Shown here piece by piece: positions 33,619 to 44,850 of a DNA stretch of 64,000 nucleotides; positions within the stretch are counted from its first letter, which is position 1; each line of letters opens with the position of its first letter. The stretch comes from Lycocorax pyrrhopterus obiensis. Lineage: Eukaryota > Chordata > Aves > Passeriformes > Paradisaeidae. The notes under the pieces were generated by a model. It was not told the origin of the DNA, ran no database searches, and saw nothing but the letters and a program-made list of their open reading frames with translations. The DNA is taken from NCBI GenBank assembly GCA_014706295.1, contig JACSVZ010000013.1:337231-401230 (forward strand). The letters run 5' to 3'. The translations under genes and the position numbers were made by a program.

Positions 33619-36299
33619 GTGAGCTCTCCTTGTCCTCCCTGCAGCTGGACCTGGGCAGTGAGATGTGGTGTTGTGTTCCTCTCCTCATCCTTTACTGCAA
33701 TATTTCCTTCTCAGTGGTGCTGAAAGAGGGACTTGCTTACTTGAGTGTGTTTTAGCTCATTACAGAAATAAAGGACTGCATGAAAAAAGATTACATGCTA
33801 TGGAATCCCAGCAGAATTCCTGATAAAGTCGGTGTTTGTATTAGATTTTTCTTTTTTTCTCACATCTTTAGATGGTGACAGATGCACATAACAAAGAAAC
33901 TGAGGATCATGTACTGCATCTCTCTCTGCTTGTATTTTAATAAGGTTTTGAATGTCATTAAGCTCAAATCTTGATCTGCAGTAGAGGCTGCGATCAGCTG
34001 CTTTTGAAATCATAAATCTGCAAAGTACAGCTGGGGAAGCAGCATTTGAAATGGGAAAATATTGTGCCTGTAGGACTAATTATGCTTTTGCAAACTTTAT
34101 CAAAGTGTTGCTGCTTATTCACAGTTAGCAGCACAAGGAGGGGGTAATGAATGGCTCTGACTCGTGCACACAAACACCCATTTTCCAGGGAAATGGACAA
34201 TTAAGGGCTTGTCATGAATTTTGGCTGTTCCAATCTCTCTGCCAGGACAATGGAGAATTAGAGGCACCGTAAGCATGAAGGATGCTGGAATCCTGTTCCC
34301 CAAATTCACCAGACCCCTCTCTGATTCCTGTGGGGCAGGCTGAGGTTTGGCTCCTTGCACAGAGTCCACTGATAACCCTGGAAATGTGACGCTGCTGCCA
34401 CAAGGTTATCTAAGGAATGAGACTCCAAAGTGTATATTTCAAAAGTTCGCTCTTCTTCAGCCTTTGTAGGGAAAAACCCCTTCAAACATATTCCTTTGGC
34501 CCACGTAAGGTGTTTCTCAGGTGTGAGAAGAAGCACGGTGCCTCTCTCAGCAGGTTCCTGCAGGAAGGTAAAATACTGGAATTATTCAAACTGCTGAGTC
34601 AGGGCTGAACAACACGAAGAGAATGTCACGGATCAGCACGGCAGTCCCTTGGAAGAACACCTACATTTGGAGCTATTTTTCTTGCCCAATAAAGATGAAG
34701 ATGTAAAAAAGCCTTTTTCTGTTTCCTTGTCTTTGTCTCTGATCTCAGTCAGTGCAGTCAGCTGGCAGTGGGGGTCCAGATCCTATTTGAATAGGAATAA
34801 TCTGGGATTTATTGATGCTCTTGTCATTTACTTAGGTTTTTTGTGGGCGAGATTTCTTTTCTTGCCTTCTTGATCCCACCTTTTCCTTTTTACATTGAGA
34901 CAGTTTATCCCTGTGTCCATGGATAAACCACCCTGAGGTGTATCATGCCTAGGTTGTTCCTGGACACCAGGATTGTTGCCAAATCCTGTGTGAAGCTCCC
35001 CCTCCCAGCCCAATGTGTGGTGCAGCCATGGGGAGCCCTCAGGGGGCCTGGGAGCACGGGGCTGTGGGTGCTTAGTGACCCCCACAGGGTGTGGGGTCAC
35101 CCCTTGGCCAAGACAGGCTCTTCCCCTTGGGCAGGCAGGTGCTTCCGAATCACAATTCCACCCCAGACGGGACTCGAAGTGCCAGGTCAGCTGCGGCTAC
35201 GGGGCCCCTCCCTGCCCTGCCCCAGCTGGCCCCGGCGCCAAGGCTGCTTTAGCAAACGGTGTCCAGCAAGCTGAGACAAAGGAAACAGGTTTTTATTCAT
35301 ACGCTCATGAGCGTAGTGATTTGACACTACTCAGATGGAGGTCACAAGCTGTGCCCAGCTAAAGTGAGAAAACTGTGCTGGCAAATGCTTTAAAAAGCTT
35401 GAAACTATTACATTAGAGACAGAAGATCCTCGAGAGAGGACGGTAATATCTTCATTATTTCCTCACTTAACTGTTTTGTCACCTCTTGCACAGACATGGT
35501 TGCAAATTAACTCTCACACTTTTCAAGGCTATGTAAGTTTTGTGACTTAGAAGCATCTTTCGTCATGAGCATTTATCATGCCAGATTACTTCAGCCGGTG
35601 TTATGTGTAAGTATGGAAATAAGCCCCTCAGCAAGAGGGAGGCAGGGATGCCTGGATGCCTGGGGAGCAGGCTTGGGCTCTGTGCTGCCCACTCGTGCCT
35701 GTGCCCAGCCCAGAGCATGGGCTGCTCTTGCAGGAGACCCGGGAGGGGTGTCAGGAGGCTGAGCTGGTAGAGCCATGGCATTCCAATTAATTTACCACCA
35801 CGGCACTGCTCAGTCCCCAGCACTGTCTCATAAGAGAAGGCTGTGCCAGAGGCGGTGAGGCAGATCCTGTCAGGACTGGAGCCATTTACCCCTGAGCTGC
35901 AGTTTTAGGGGAGAGATGAAGTAATGTACTTTTCTGGGAGCTTTCAAAGCACCGTAACACCAGGAAGGGCCCTGGAGCAGGGGTTGGCAGAGGGTCGGGA
36001 TGCTGGGTGGTGATCGCCTGCCATCCTGGGGGGCAGAGCATTGGCAACACCAGTGGTTTCCACCTGTGGCTCCAGTGCCTGGAGCTGTCTTCTGAGGAGA
36101 TGACAGGGAACAAGAGGATTCGTGAGGGACAAACTGGAGCAGTTATGGCCAGAATAAACACACCAGAACTATCCACTGAGCGTGGTGTGTTTGCCTCCTC
36201 CCTGCTCGCTCTGGGCGGGGAGCAGAAATGAGCTCAGGTCTGAAGCAGTGACAATATGAGCCAAAGGCAGCCACAGCCACTCTCCCACCAGGAAATGTT
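33619..36299. other. Unique non-coding stretch
   Basis: No gene recognised. A 16-bp palindrome lies at 35300-35315 and is listed separately. GC-rich segments (34980-35270 and 35600-36100) contain opposed open frames only. Confidence 0.5.
35300..35330. repeat. 16-bp perfect palindrome with adjoining inverted repeat
   Basis: TACGCTCATGAGCGTA (35300-35315) is fully self-complementary. It overlaps GTAGTG (35313-35318), which pairs with CACTAC (35325-35330) across a six-base spacer. Two overlapping dyad symmetries in 31 bp are unusual. The function is unknown, and they could be protein-binding dyads. Confidence 0.7.
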
Positions 36300-36352
36300 A
36301 TGGTTGGACCTGATGATCTTGGAGGTCATTTCCAACCTTAACGACTCTATGT
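36300..36352 (+). mobile_element. CR1 LINE extreme 3' end
   Basis: ATGGTTGGACCTGATGATCT followed by TGGAGGTCATTTCCAACCTT and AACGACTCTATG matches the last 50 bp of a CR1, with the ATTCTATG tail reduced to one altered unit. Severely 5' truncated. Confidence 0.85.
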
Positions 36353-38477
36353 GTCAAGGACTCTAGGATGTAAAAGGTGGGAGAGCATGTGGGATGTTCT
36401 GCAGGAGGATGGCACAGAAGGGAAGAGCTGTTTGCTGTGGCCTGACAGTGTCCAGGTTTGCTGAGGGGACTGCAGGCAAGGATGTGACCCAGGGATGCTG
36501 AGCAAGTGCCGTGTTTTTCTGGAAGTTACACTGTGAAAAAGCCCCTGCTCTGAGCCCCAGAGTTAGGAAAGGATGCACAATGCAATCTCTGTCACGTGGG
36601 TGGGAGTAGTTACAGGAATGGAGAAGGCAGCAGACAAACACCCATGAATGGTCTCTGGGGGAAGAAGAGGGGACAAATAAGAAAATGAAAGAGTTTGAAG
36701 AAGGAAGGGAATGGAACACAGCAATGTTCCTTCTGCTCCCTCCCCTGTCCCTGGTGTGGTCAGTAAGAGCACATCCCTGGGCTGCAACATTAGTTCTTCC
36801 TCTTTTGGAAGCAGCTGAAGTGTTGCTTAGGCAGGTGCAATCTTAGTGATGTCAACAAAGAGCATCACTAAAGGCAGCTCACCTGGGAGCAGTGGCTTTG
36901 ATTTCACATGTGCATAACTTTGGGATTCAGACAGATTCTTGTTACTGCCAGCAAGTGCTGTGTGAGCTTGGCTTAGTAGGAAAGGAGGGAGAGAAGGGAG
37001 AGGAGCTCAGATTGCAGTTCGTAAAGCTGATTACACGATAGAAGTCTGCCAATCCATCCCAGGGACAGCGTCCTGGCAGCTTTTTATCTGCACAACTAAT
37101 TGCAACTACCAGATGCATGTGACTCCCTCAGGGAGCAGAGGGGCTGTGTGTGAGCATTGATGCAGCTCCTTCGGGCTGCCCCAGCCTGGCACTGCCGTTG
37201 CTGCTCGTACACGTGCAGCTGCAGTGAGTTACAGAGTCTGGGTTCAAAGCAGATCTCCTAAGAGAAGGATGTGACAAAGTTTAAGTAGAAAGTTGATCAC
37301 CTTGGCAGGAGCTCGGAGATACATCTCAATAGCTGCAAGGCCATGTAGGACACACGATCTGGTCTTGTGCTTTAAATCAATATCCTGATGCTGAATCTGG
37401 GCCAGCTTCACTTAAAGTCTTTCTTTTAAACGCCATCTCATGTTTAATTACTGAGCTCAACCCACAGTGGTTTGACTCTTTTTTTTGAAGTGCAGCAGCT
37501 GGCCACAGACTCTGCAAGCACGACTGTGCTTGAGAATCAGGCTAAGGAAAACGCTGGTGGAAAATGGGTAAAACATCTGTTGTTTCCATGGACAGTAAGA
37601 GCACTGCTCTGTGTGCGGTGTCACCTGTGATCCCTACGCTGCAGAGGTGGCTGGAGCAGCTCAGAGGGATGGCAACATCACTCTCCTCTGCAGAAGGGCT
37701 GGATGCAGAGCAGACATATGGGACCCTCAGCATTTATCCCCCAGATCTCAGTCCCAGCCTGTGGACAGCCCACTGTGAACATAACCTGAGCGGAGGAGGA
37801 GCAATAAATCAGGAGCCAGTCCTGGAAACAGCGGCCGGAATGAGCTTGTGCTGCAGCAAGGGGATGTGCTGGATATCTGACCTTCCCAGTGTGGGGGAAG
37901 GAGAATGCATTTCTCTGATTACAGACACAGGGCTTTATGATTAAACTGTATAAAACCAATCTCTTTTGCGCTTTAGGGGCTCAGCCTGAGAACACTATTC
38001 ATAAAATATCCAGTTTATAAAATCATGACTCAATTCCTATGCACTGATGTCTTTCAGCAACTGGCCCTGCAAGAGGCCAGTCTCCATCCAAAGTCCTCTG
38101 CACATAATAGAAAAATTCCTGTTTATTTCCACAGGCTTTGGATTGGGTCCTTAGAAAGCAATTTGGGCAGTGAGGTGAGAAATTTGGGATGACCAGCGTA
38201 TCAATAAAACGAGCATCGAGCTCCACTCTTTTCACTTAAGTTCACAGACAGAATTCCAGTCCAAGTGAGAACAGACAACCTCCTGTGCACTGCCAAGGCG
38301 GAGGCAGGTACCAAAAGGTGCATTTGAAAATGGGTCCTTTCAATGCATTTCTCTAGTGTGTTATTTTTGTATATTGATTCTTTATTTCGTTGAGGATTCT
38401 GATTTTAGTTGCTGTTCTGAGATGATGCTCTGGCTGTACCAACACCTGTTAGACCCAAATTTTAATGTGATTCAGAT
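36353..38477. other. Unique non-coding stretch
   Basis: No repeat family recognised. A plus-strand ATG frame at 37564-37944 (126 codons) ends in TAA and has balanced composition but no recognisable domain. It is partly opposed by a minus frame at 37678-37959. I do not call it a gene. Confidence 0.5.
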
Positions 38478-38509
38478 GGGGGGAGTGGGGGGGGGGGGGG
38501 GGGGGGGGG
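38478..38509 (+). repeat. Poly-G homopolymer (23 G)
   Basis: Six guanines (38478-38483), then AGT, then an unbroken run of 23 G (38487-38509). Such runs are slippage-prone, hard to sequence and able to form G-quadruplexes. The exact length in the assembly should be treated as uncertain. Confidence 0.9.
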
Positions 38510-38982
38510 AAGGGCACTTTCTGCTCTACTGACCCAGCCTTGTGTTTGCTGGGAGAAGCCAGTGCAGCAACGCGGATTTGTCCCACACCTTCATGAAAGG
38601 CCCTTGTGGCAGTGTGACAGTAGGGTCCAAGTTCCTTTTTTCCTCTCAATGTTTATTTCTGCAGCTCAGCATTCATGGAGAAAACCCTGGCCACTGGGGA
38701 CTCTGTAGAGCAGCTGTGACCCTTCTGATGGACTTGGGGGATGAGCCTCATGTTCCTGGCACAACAGAGCTGTGCCTCCCTCCAGCCCATCCACATCAAC
38801 ACCAGCACCTCTTGGGTGGTAGGACATATATGGGGAGGAGACACGTGTCTTACTGAGAACATCAATAGCTTCATGCTTCACGTGTTGTTGGCATGGCTTT
38901 CTTATGAAATGTTAGTTGTGTAAAATGGCATTTTGGGCAAAATCACCAAAACTTGCATTCTGCATGGCCTTGGAAGAGCAAA
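38510..38982. other. Unique non-coding stretch
   Basis: Mixed composition with short overlapping open frames on both strands. Nothing recognised. Confidence 0.5.
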
Positions 38983-39045
38983 GAATCACTGAATCATAGA
39001 ATCCTAGAACGGTTTGGGTTGGAAGGGACCTTAAAGGTTATTTCT
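38983..39045 (-). mobile_element. CR1 LINE extreme 3' end
   Basis: GAATCATAGAATCCTAGAAC followed by GGTTTGGGTTGGAAGGGACC and TTAAAGGTTATTTC is the reverse complement of a CR1 3' terminus, with two units of the tail octamer still readable. It is the best-preserved tail in the window. Confidence 0.9.
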
Positions 39046-41904
39046 AATACTTTTTACTGTTGGTCAGATATTTTGTCCTACAGAAAAGTCTTGCTGTTGT
39101 CATTGCCTTGGAGCTCAGTAAAACAGGACAGGGTGATTTCCCTGGTCAGGTGTGATTGCTGCTCTGGGAGTGCTTGGTGAGGCCAGCAAAGAAATGAGAA
39201 GAATATGAATATCAGTTACAGAAAGGATGATGCTGGACTCCTGTGGCAATTTCCTATGGTAATAAGCACCCAGGAGGATATTAAAAATGTCATTTGTGCT
39301 CTAAAAGTAATAATAATTGAAATAGATTCTGGCATCTTTTATAACAAGAGAGCCAACAATTATTACTGGGGATATTTTAAAAGAAAACAAACACATTCAA
39401 TAATTAGTTAAGTGAATTGCCAATATGCTGATGCTGCTGAAATTAATCTGAAAAATATGAGGTTAGCAACGTGGTTTTGCACAATTATAGTTGGAGATAA
39501 CATTAAGAGGAGGACTGGGATGTGTTTTGCTGGAAAGCAGACTCACTCATGAGTCTGGTCTGTGGCACTGGGTTCTGCAGGACCCTGGTGCCCTGGGACC
39601 TGGCGGGGCATGGAGCCCCCTTCTCCAAAGAGAGCTTGGGAAAGGGGCCAGGGTGGTCCTTGCTGCTGGCTGGGGGCTGTGAGGGCTCCTGCCACACGTG
39701 CAGCGGGCTGGGCTGGTGACGCCAGCGCGGTCAGAGAGCTGAGCCCCACCGCTGGGCCCTGAGCTCGCCTGATATCGGGCTCTGTGAGCAATGCCCTTTC
39801 TACTCACAGTGGTAAAGTCAGTACTGCAGAAGCAGGCTGAGCTATGGGTTTATTATAATTCCTGTTTTTACAACTACAGAGGTACAAATTTAATGTACAT
39901 TTTGGAAAATTTTGTCCTTGTATGGGAACAGGACAAATGTGAGTCAGGAGGCCATATTTAGCCAGGAAGCTCTGCTCTGAGCCTGAGGAATCCTGTTTGG
40001 GGACAGGCTTTTACTGGGACTGATAACTCAGAGATAAGTCCTTTCTTTTCTTCCAAACAGGCAGGAAAGCCTGTGACCCAAGCCCAGCATTGACCAAGCT
40101 GTGCTGTCGGGGGGTTCCTCACACAAAGGAAAATGTCTGCTGAAAACGTGTTCTGCCCCACTTGCCTGGCTCTGAACTTGTCCCTAAGAGCACCAAAACC
40201 TGAGATCATGTCCACCATAAAGCACCAGTTGTGTGTGGTCCTAGTTTGAGAAGAAACACAAATATTTTGAAACGGATGTTTCTTGCCACAGCCTCGATGG
40301 CTGCTGTGTCAGCAGTGCTTCCTCACCTCTCTGCTTTCACAAAACAACAATTTCCTGAATGTTACCAGTGAGTTTGAACCTTCAGATGTTTGAAATCCTG
40401 CCCACATGTTTGATGAGGTTGAATTAGAGGCGCTGGGACATCCCTGGGGAAGCACAAGGACTTGGGAAGCAGCAGTGTCAGTATGAGCAGCATCTCTGTG
40501 AGGAGCCTGTGAGAGGAAGGTCCCCACACACTGTGCACAGCAGTCATGGATGGACTGGGAACCTGGCATGGGAATCACAGGGCTCTGGCAGATGAAGCTC
40601 TTGGAAGGGCAGCAAGTCAGAGCGCTGGTGCTCCAGCCTCGAGGGTTCTTCTCTCCCCGTGGTTCACAAACTGCCATAAGGCAAATCCCCTGGTCTTGAG
40701 GTACAGCTGGAGAAAAAAACCAGTTTCTGGAAATTATGACATTTCACCAGGACAGCCCAGGTGAATGCAGTCACAGGGAACACGACTTTTTAATGCTGCC
40801 ACTGCTTGCTTTTTTCACCCGGAGTTAAATAAAGCACTGACATGCTTGGAGCCTGGCAGCAGAGAGCTTTCCATTGTGCTCCTAATTGTGGTTTTTGTTT
40901 TTATTCATCAGCAGCAAGTTGTCTCGAGAGAGTTTTATCCTTTGCTATTTTCCCTTCACACCCATTCCCAAGAATCACTCACTGACACGCCCAGAGCCGA
41001 GCTGAAGGCTCGTTCCTGCTGCCATCTCCAGCCACGGGGCCCCAGCGCACACTGCTGCTCTCTGTCTCTTTACACAAATGATGACACACATAAACCCATT
41101 TGCTGTTGTAAGTCTGGAAACATAACCATCAGTTCTGCCTGGCATTCCGAGCAAACAAACTGTCTTTATTGCGACTTATCCAGCCACACCACTTGTCAGT
41201 TTTATGAGATTTTAAAATAGCATCTAATGTTAACTTGGCAATGAATCTGTCTTAAGACACACAACCCACTCACGTTTTAGTTCCTCTATTAAAGAAAAAT
41301 ATGTATGAACACTATTGGAAAGCGTGGATCAAACTTTTTAGTATCCCTTAGAGTACAAAGAAATGGGAGCAGGAGGAACTAAAGGGTGGTGGAATGCCGG
41401 ACAGGTGTTCCTCTGGGCTACAGCACCCAACAAGTATTGTATCTTGATCCAGGTGAACAGTAAATGGGAACAAACACCCCATGGTGGAGAGCCTTTCTAT
41501 TTAGTTTCACCATGTTTATTATAGAGAATGGGGATTGTTTGCCTTGAAAAGCAGGTTTAGGTCAGGTGGTAATGGTTTAACATTTATGTGATTTTTGGAC
41601 CTTTATTGCACTGTTAGAACCTGGTTCATGGATGACCTTCATGCATGAGCCCAACTTAAGGCATATAAATAGTCCTATTGATCTGAATTTTAACATTGAT
41701 TACAGTGGGGTGATGTGCTCGTCAGTGTGACTAAAAGTAATATGCAGTGCGCCCCCATTGCTCTCGAGCACAAGAACAGGATTCCAATTGCCTCTTGCTG
41801 GAAAAATCGTGACGTGATACGGATTTTAACCACTTGTGAATAAACTGAAGTTCAATGGATTAATTTTGTTCTTACTTACACATCCACAAAAAATATATGT
41901 ATTT
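39046..41904. other. Unique non-coding stretch
   Basis: No gene recognised. Opposed GC-rich open frames at 39500-39810 look like shadows. The plus frame at 40765-41220 (151 codons) has no recognisable domain. No upstream reverse-transcriptase remnant of the Penelope-like fragment that follows could be seen in 41280-41900. Confidence 0.5.
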
Positions 41905-42170
41905 TTGTGTTTCTATGGCTGAGAATGTCACTGGTTCAGCTTAATTCTCTCCTTGAAAAGCAGATTTCTGGAGTGGGTCCAACACCCACTCCTGATGATT
42001 TTTCTCTCCATGGCTGCACACATTGTCATTCACACCAACGACACGTTATCCTCTCACTTCAGAAGAGATTCTTCTGTAGCACTGAGTCTGATTACTCGTG
42101 ACACAAACTATGTTATCTATATAATTAAGTGCCCTTGTGGGTTAGCCCGTGTTGGGAAGATGCTGTGACC
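41905..42170 (+). mobile_element. Decayed fragment resembling the GIY-YIG end of a Penelope-like retroelement
   Basis: Two plus-strand frames carry adjoining pieces of one pattern. The frame at 41907-42101 has GCTHCHSHQ followed by KRFFCSTESDY, similar to the Cys-containing segment upstream of the endonuclease in Penelope-like elements. The frame at 41953-42168 has NYVIYIIKCPCGLARVGK, closely resembling the family's 'VIY..KCPCGL.YVGK' GIY-YIG core, with the usual GIY and YIG motifs altered to VIY and RVG. A frameshift separates the two pieces, and the second ends in a TGA right after the core. It is non-functional as it stands. Similarity was judged from memory. An unrelated chance match remains possible but is unlikely given CPCGL in context. 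Confidence 0.5.
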
Positions 42171-42404
42171 CTTAATGAGGAGAACAGACAAGCAGAGGAG
42201 TCCAGCCCGAGGGGGAGGCGAAGTCTCCCGCGTCTGCCTGCTTTCATCCAGCTGAAGATGCCAACAGTGCAAAGGAATTTACCTTTTCCAAAGTGCTCTG
42301 CAAACATTAATTATTCCTGCAGCCCCTCAGGAAGACATGAACTGGGAGATGTCATGGTGCTCCTGCCCAAGTTCACTGCGGTGTGCTGGACTAATCCTAA
42401 TCCT
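42171..42404. other. Unique non-coding stretch after the Penelope-like relic
   Basis: No further GIY-YIG-type sequence could be followed past 42170. Nothing else recognised. Confidence 0.5.
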
Positions 42405-42510
42405 AAACCTTAAAGCTCATCTCATTCCACCCCTTGCTATGGGCAGGGACACCTTTTATGCGACCAGGTTGCTCCATCCAACCTGGCCTTGACCTTGGTC
42501 ACTCCTCTGA
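42405..42510 (-). mobile_element. CR1 LINE 3'-end fragment
   Basis: Reverse-complement CR1: CCTTAAAGCTCATCTCATTC, CACCCCTTGCTATGGGCAGG, GACACCTTTTATGCGACCAG, GTTGCTCCATCCAACCTGGC. The terminal tail is missing; its place is taken by TAATCCTAATCCTAAACC. The CTCATCTCATTCCACCCC signature links it to the copy at 2703-2850. Confidence 0.85.
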
Positions 42511-43815
42511 AGTCTGAATAAGGAATCTTTTCTTTGACCAGAGGGGTCAGCAGTGGTGGGACAGTGCTGGGACTGTGCTGGGACACTGCTGTGCATGAAA
42601 CTGGGGAGGAAATCCTTGTTTTGAACACTGCTTCAGCCTTGAGTCATATTTGTGAGGCTTTCATGCCTGAGTGTTTGGAGGATGGGAATACAAAGCAGGG
42701 TAAACACAGCTGAAGCAAATTCATTAAACATTAACGCAAATATTTGTAGAGATTTTGGTTCACAGCCTTTACAGATTTCCAGAATTACAGTAATGGAACA
42801 TGGGCACGTGTTCAGCCAGCAGTGGCAAGACAAAGCAAATCAGTCACTGAAGGGACAGACGAGGGTGGCAGGAGGTGACTTCTGAAGCCACTATGGACAG
42901 GTTGTCCTGCTCCTCCCTGGGGAACAGCCCCCAGCAACGTGTCACCCCTCCTCAAGCCTCAGCTTCTAGTTCACTGCGAACAGGAGACCCTTGGAGCAGC
43001 CCAGGAACAATCTGCCACGTGGGGAGCTCATCTCTGGAAGCTTAGAAGAGAGGCTGGTGAAAGGAGACCTGCAGCAGGGCTCTGGTGGGCAGGGCACGGG
43101 ATACAGAGGGTTCTGTGGGGCAGGAGCCCTGGCTTTCCTCCTCCCCAGGAAAGAGAGAGCTGGCAGATAGGGAGAGGCATGAGAGAGAGAGGGGAATGTT
43201 ACAGGGAACAGAGGAAAGAGAAAATGTGCCAAAAAAATACAGATAAGTATAAATTTATTTGTCTAATCTTTAGGAATGGGATCAGCTGGGAATCAGCTGC
43301 TCAATCATTTCAGCCAGCAGTTGGTCAGATGATTTTATTACTGCTCTGATGGAAGGACTAAAACCTCTGAAGCAGAAGAATGATGGCCAACATTGACTCA
43401 AACATTCTCTTGAGGATTTTCTCAGCTCCTAGTTGCTGGACTTGAAAACATTTGCAAGAATATTCAGACTATCTCAAAATCTTGAAAAAGAGGTTGAGGG
43501 GCGGTGGAGATGGGAGGGGGAAGCATCATACCATGACTCACCAAAACACCACCAAGGCAAAGTGTGATTTTCCATTTTTTTGCACAAGCCAAACTGAGGT
43601 GCAGTAGAGGCTGGAAGGAAGATAAACCCAGGCACTGCACATCTCCCTCCCTTTATCTCTCTGCTGTGATACAGGGCTGGAGGATCAGTCTTGGCATTAC
43701 AAGAGATCTGTGTCAACATTACAAGGTTGCCTTTGTCCTAGAGCACGCAATGTCCATCTGTAAAAAGGACTCATGTTGCCATGTCACTCAATTTTTTTAA
43801 TGTATATTCATCCTT
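42511..43815. other. Unique non-coding stretch
   Basis: Mixed composition. A GC-rich patch at 42940-43230 has opposed open frames. Nothing recognised. Confidence 0.5.
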
Positions 43816-44142
43816 AGAGCCCCTTCCAGTGCCTAAAGGGGCTCCAAGAGAGCTGAGGAATGGTTTTGGACAAGGGCCTGGAATGATAGGACAAGGGGCA
43901 ATGGCTTCCACTGCCAGAGGGCAGGGTTAGATGGGATATTGGGAAGGAATTGTTCCCTGGGGGGGTGGGGAGGCCCTGGCACAGGGTGCCCAGAGCAGCT
44001 GTGGCTGCCCCTGGATCCCTGGCAGTGCCCAAGGCCAGGCTGGACACTGGGGCTTGGAGCAGCCTGGGACAGTGGAAGGTGTCCCTGCCATGGCAGGGGT
44101 GGCACTGGATGGGCTTGAGATGTATTTTGGTCCCTTCGGCTG
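43816..44142 (+). mobile_element. CR1 LINE 3' region, about 330 bp
   Basis: The longest continuous CR1 match in the window. CCCTTCCAGTGCCTAAAGGG, GATAGGACAAGGGGCAATGG, AGATGGGATATTGGGAAGGA, CTGGCACAGGGTGCCCAGAG and AAGGTGTCCCTGCCATGGCA appear in canonical order. It is non-coding. The element stops at 44142 just where CAACCCAAACC and the tail should follow, and a tail-like ATTCTATGATTCCATG is found at 44371. Confidence 0.95.
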
Positions 44143-44370
44143 CAGCCTGGATCTATCTGTTTGCTCAGTGCGTAGCTTTTGCCAGGCCGTGTGTAAATAA
44201 AGCCATTTCTAAGGCATTGCTCCTGCCTGGGGCTAGAGGCTCTGTTGGCCTGCACAGCCAGGCAGTGGGACAGGAACTAACAGAAGTCACCTGGGCGTGT
44301 TAGGGAGGGATGTTCTCAGAGCCTGGGATTGGATTTTTCCCAAGTAAATCACACAAGAATAGAATTATGT
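44143..44370. other. Possible insertion inside a CR1 copy
   Basis: About 228 bp separate the CR1 body from CR1-tail-like octamers at 44371-44386. The interval holds TGTGTAAATAAAGCC with an AATAAA at 44196-44201 and looks loosely like the poly(A)/U5 part of an LTR. No terminal repeats or target duplication were found, so it may equally be unrelated DNA. Confidence 0.25.
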
Positions 44371-44386
44371 ATTCTATGATTCCATG
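44371..44386 (+). mobile_element. CR1-like tail octamers
   Basis: ATTCTATGATTCCATG matches two units of the CR1 terminal octamer, the second with one change. It may be the displaced tail of the copy ending at 44142 or an independent remnant. Confidence 0.45.
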
Positions 44387-44569
44387 TTTCTAAGACAGAT
44401 GCAAATCAAGACATAAGACTTCTCTCTGTAATATACAATAAAAATTCAATGGCTGGAGGTTGACATAAAGCTTATAAATATGTTTTCAAATAAGGACAAC
44501 AGCCATGAGATCAGGAATCAGTAAGTCATAATGCATTTCAGCACAATACTGATGAACCCATTTTTCTGG
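44387..44569. other. Unique AT-rich interval
   Basis: No gene or repeat recognised. Confidence 0.5.
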
Positions 44570-44850
44570 CACATATGAAATAACGAGCTCATTTTAATTC
44601 TTTATAGATAACAGATAACAGCTTGAGAGGCATGTGCCGTGCCATTCACTTTTATGGCTCCATCTCCTCCACACTTGATACTCCCATGACATTGGGGTCG
44701 GCAGGAGAGGGTGGGTTGTGCATTCTTGCTTGCTTTCCTCCTCCTCGCCGCTATATAATGCGGCTGTCATTAAAAACCCGACAAAATGAAGCAGCCATTT
44801 AGTGCATCAGAGTAGCAGCTGACTGATGTGGCCACACATTATGTTGTTAG
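44570..44850. promoter_or_regulatory. Candidate conserved non-coding block
   Basis: A repeat-free block with two GATA-type sites in direct repeat (AGATAACAGATAAC, 44606-44619), a TATA-like CTATATAATG near 44751, TCATTAAAAACC homeodomain-like sequence and a CAGCTG E-box at 44816-44821. The surrounding sequence lacks open frames of note. This dense mix of motif types is typical of vertebrate enhancers. The call is inferential and rests on texture. Confidence 0.3.

Noticed and set aside
37564..37944. 126-codon ATG frame as a gene
   Set aside because: Balanced composition is suggestive, but there is no recognisable domain and no clear splice context, and a minus frame overlaps part of it.
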